Positions 63,615 through 64,000 of a stretch of 64,000 bases of DNA are shown here, piece by piece. The DNA is from Dryomyza anilis. Taxonomy: Eukaryota; Arthropoda; Insecta; Diptera; Dryomyzidae. The stretch is taken from contig OX638135.1 in NCBI GenBank assembly GCA_951804985.1, forward strand, positions 71,081,695 through 71,145,694. Direction: 5' to 3'. Each line of letters begins with the position of its first letter. Positions within the stretch are counted from its first letter, which is position 1. The translations under genes were made by a program, and so were the position numbers. Below the pieces are notes generated by a model. The model saw only the letters and a program-made list of their open reading frames with translations. It was not told where the DNA came from and did no database searches.

Positions 63615-64000
63615 CTAACGGTGAATTGTGATATCTTTAATTATCGTCTCTATGTCGCGGTGTTCAGTAAGAATTATTATATTATCATTTTTCTTTGTTA
63701 TCAAATCGTCAAAATCGCATTCTGACCATTTCTTATCCTCTTCCTTATCTCTTTTCATGGTTTTCAAACGTGTTTGTACTACAACTACTTCTTCTGTATT
63801 ATTTGGTATGCGCCTAAGCTCATCTGCGTTTAAATTGCTTTTTCCAGGTTTGTAAAGAATTTCGAAATCATAATCCGATAATTTGTGCCGACAACGCGCA
63901 AGGCGTGATGTCTGATCTTTTAAGTTTGCAATACCTTTTAGGGGCTGATGATCTGTATAAATTTTATATTGCCTTCCCAAAAGATATGCCCTAAAATTTT
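63615..64000 (-). pseudogene. Gypsy RNase H, C-terminal part
   Basis: This is the domain that degrades the RNA strand during reverse transcription. Visible are YKIYTDHQPLKGIAN, LARCRHKLSDYDFEILYKPG and NLNADELRRI, the family's final A-D-x-L-S-R motif with a Ser to Arg change. A charged linker toward integrase follows (KEEDKKWSECDFDDLITKK). Its start lies beyond the window. Confidence 0.88.

Larger units (their letters stand above)
62629..64000 (-). mobile_element. Gypsy-like LTR retrotransposon, 3' pol portion
   Basis: RNase H end, integrase zinc-binding region, integrase core and C-terminal domain lie in this order on the minus strand, the arrangement of Ty3/Gypsy elements. The element continues beyond the right edge of the window, where protease and reverse transcriptase would be expected. 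Several stops and substitutions show that it is dead. Confidence 0.88.

Overview
This window looks like repeat-dense, AT-rich DNA from an insect genome, most likely a fly. The evidence is hAT, TA-target and fold-back transposons with short fly-like introns, two non-LTR retrotransposon lineages, a Gypsy-type LTR element, a tRNA-headed SINE and long (TA)n tracts. I find no intact host gene. The only host-like coding material is a degraded exportin-5 fragment (five copies), an unidentified exon-like block travelling with it (five copies) and one unrecognised exon-like ORF at about 10.7-11.0 kb. No bacterial features, CRISPR arrays or stand-alone RNA genes are visible.

Layout. 1-5 kb: AT-rich non-coding DNA with minisatellites, a truncated SINE and a perfect 57-bp inverted repeat. 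5-7 kb: an interrupted ~185-bp 'CCACGCCC' repeat with a non-autonomous hAT inserted (exact 8-bp target duplication). 7.9-10.4 kb: a direct duplication, a fold-back element with an internal satellite, and a MITE with ~125-bp inverted ends. 10.6-11.0 kb: an exon-like ORF on the minus strand. 11.0-15.5 kb: a complete but mutated hAT transposon with a BED-finger transposase pseudogene and two nested MITEs.

15.5-36.9 kb is the most unusual region. A giant inverted repeat (left arm 15516-21075, short central loop, right arm from 21258) is followed by four tandem copies of a ~3.9-kb unit (R1-R4) made of the right arm, a spacer and a second short element end. Every arm carries a piece of the exportin-5 gene, once on the plus strand and four times on the minus strand. 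Arm-to-arm differences (a 1.7-kb deletion, an 82-bp duplication, MITE and retroposon insertions with matching empty sites) let the order of events be reconstructed.

37-48.4 kb: three copies of a CACTAAG-ended TA-target MITE and an ~8.5-kb imperfect palindrome built from nested fold-back elements. Its right arm was hit by a non-autonomous hAT that itself carries a full-length SINE with a 14-bp target duplication. 49.0-51.9 kb: a minus-strand non-LTR retrotransposon (endonuclease plus reverse transcriptase). 52-60.5 kb: (TA)n tracts, a plus-strand non-LTR retrotransposon lacking its catalytic Y-A-D-D segment, and a nearly identical 3.48-kb tandem duplication bounded by (TA)n. 60.5-64 kb: the 3' part of a decayed Gypsy-like element on the minus strand, running off the end of the window.

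The elements do not form a pathway. The main biological possibility is that the long exportin-5-bearing inverted repeat, if transcribed, would form a hairpin RNA matching a host small-RNA export factor.
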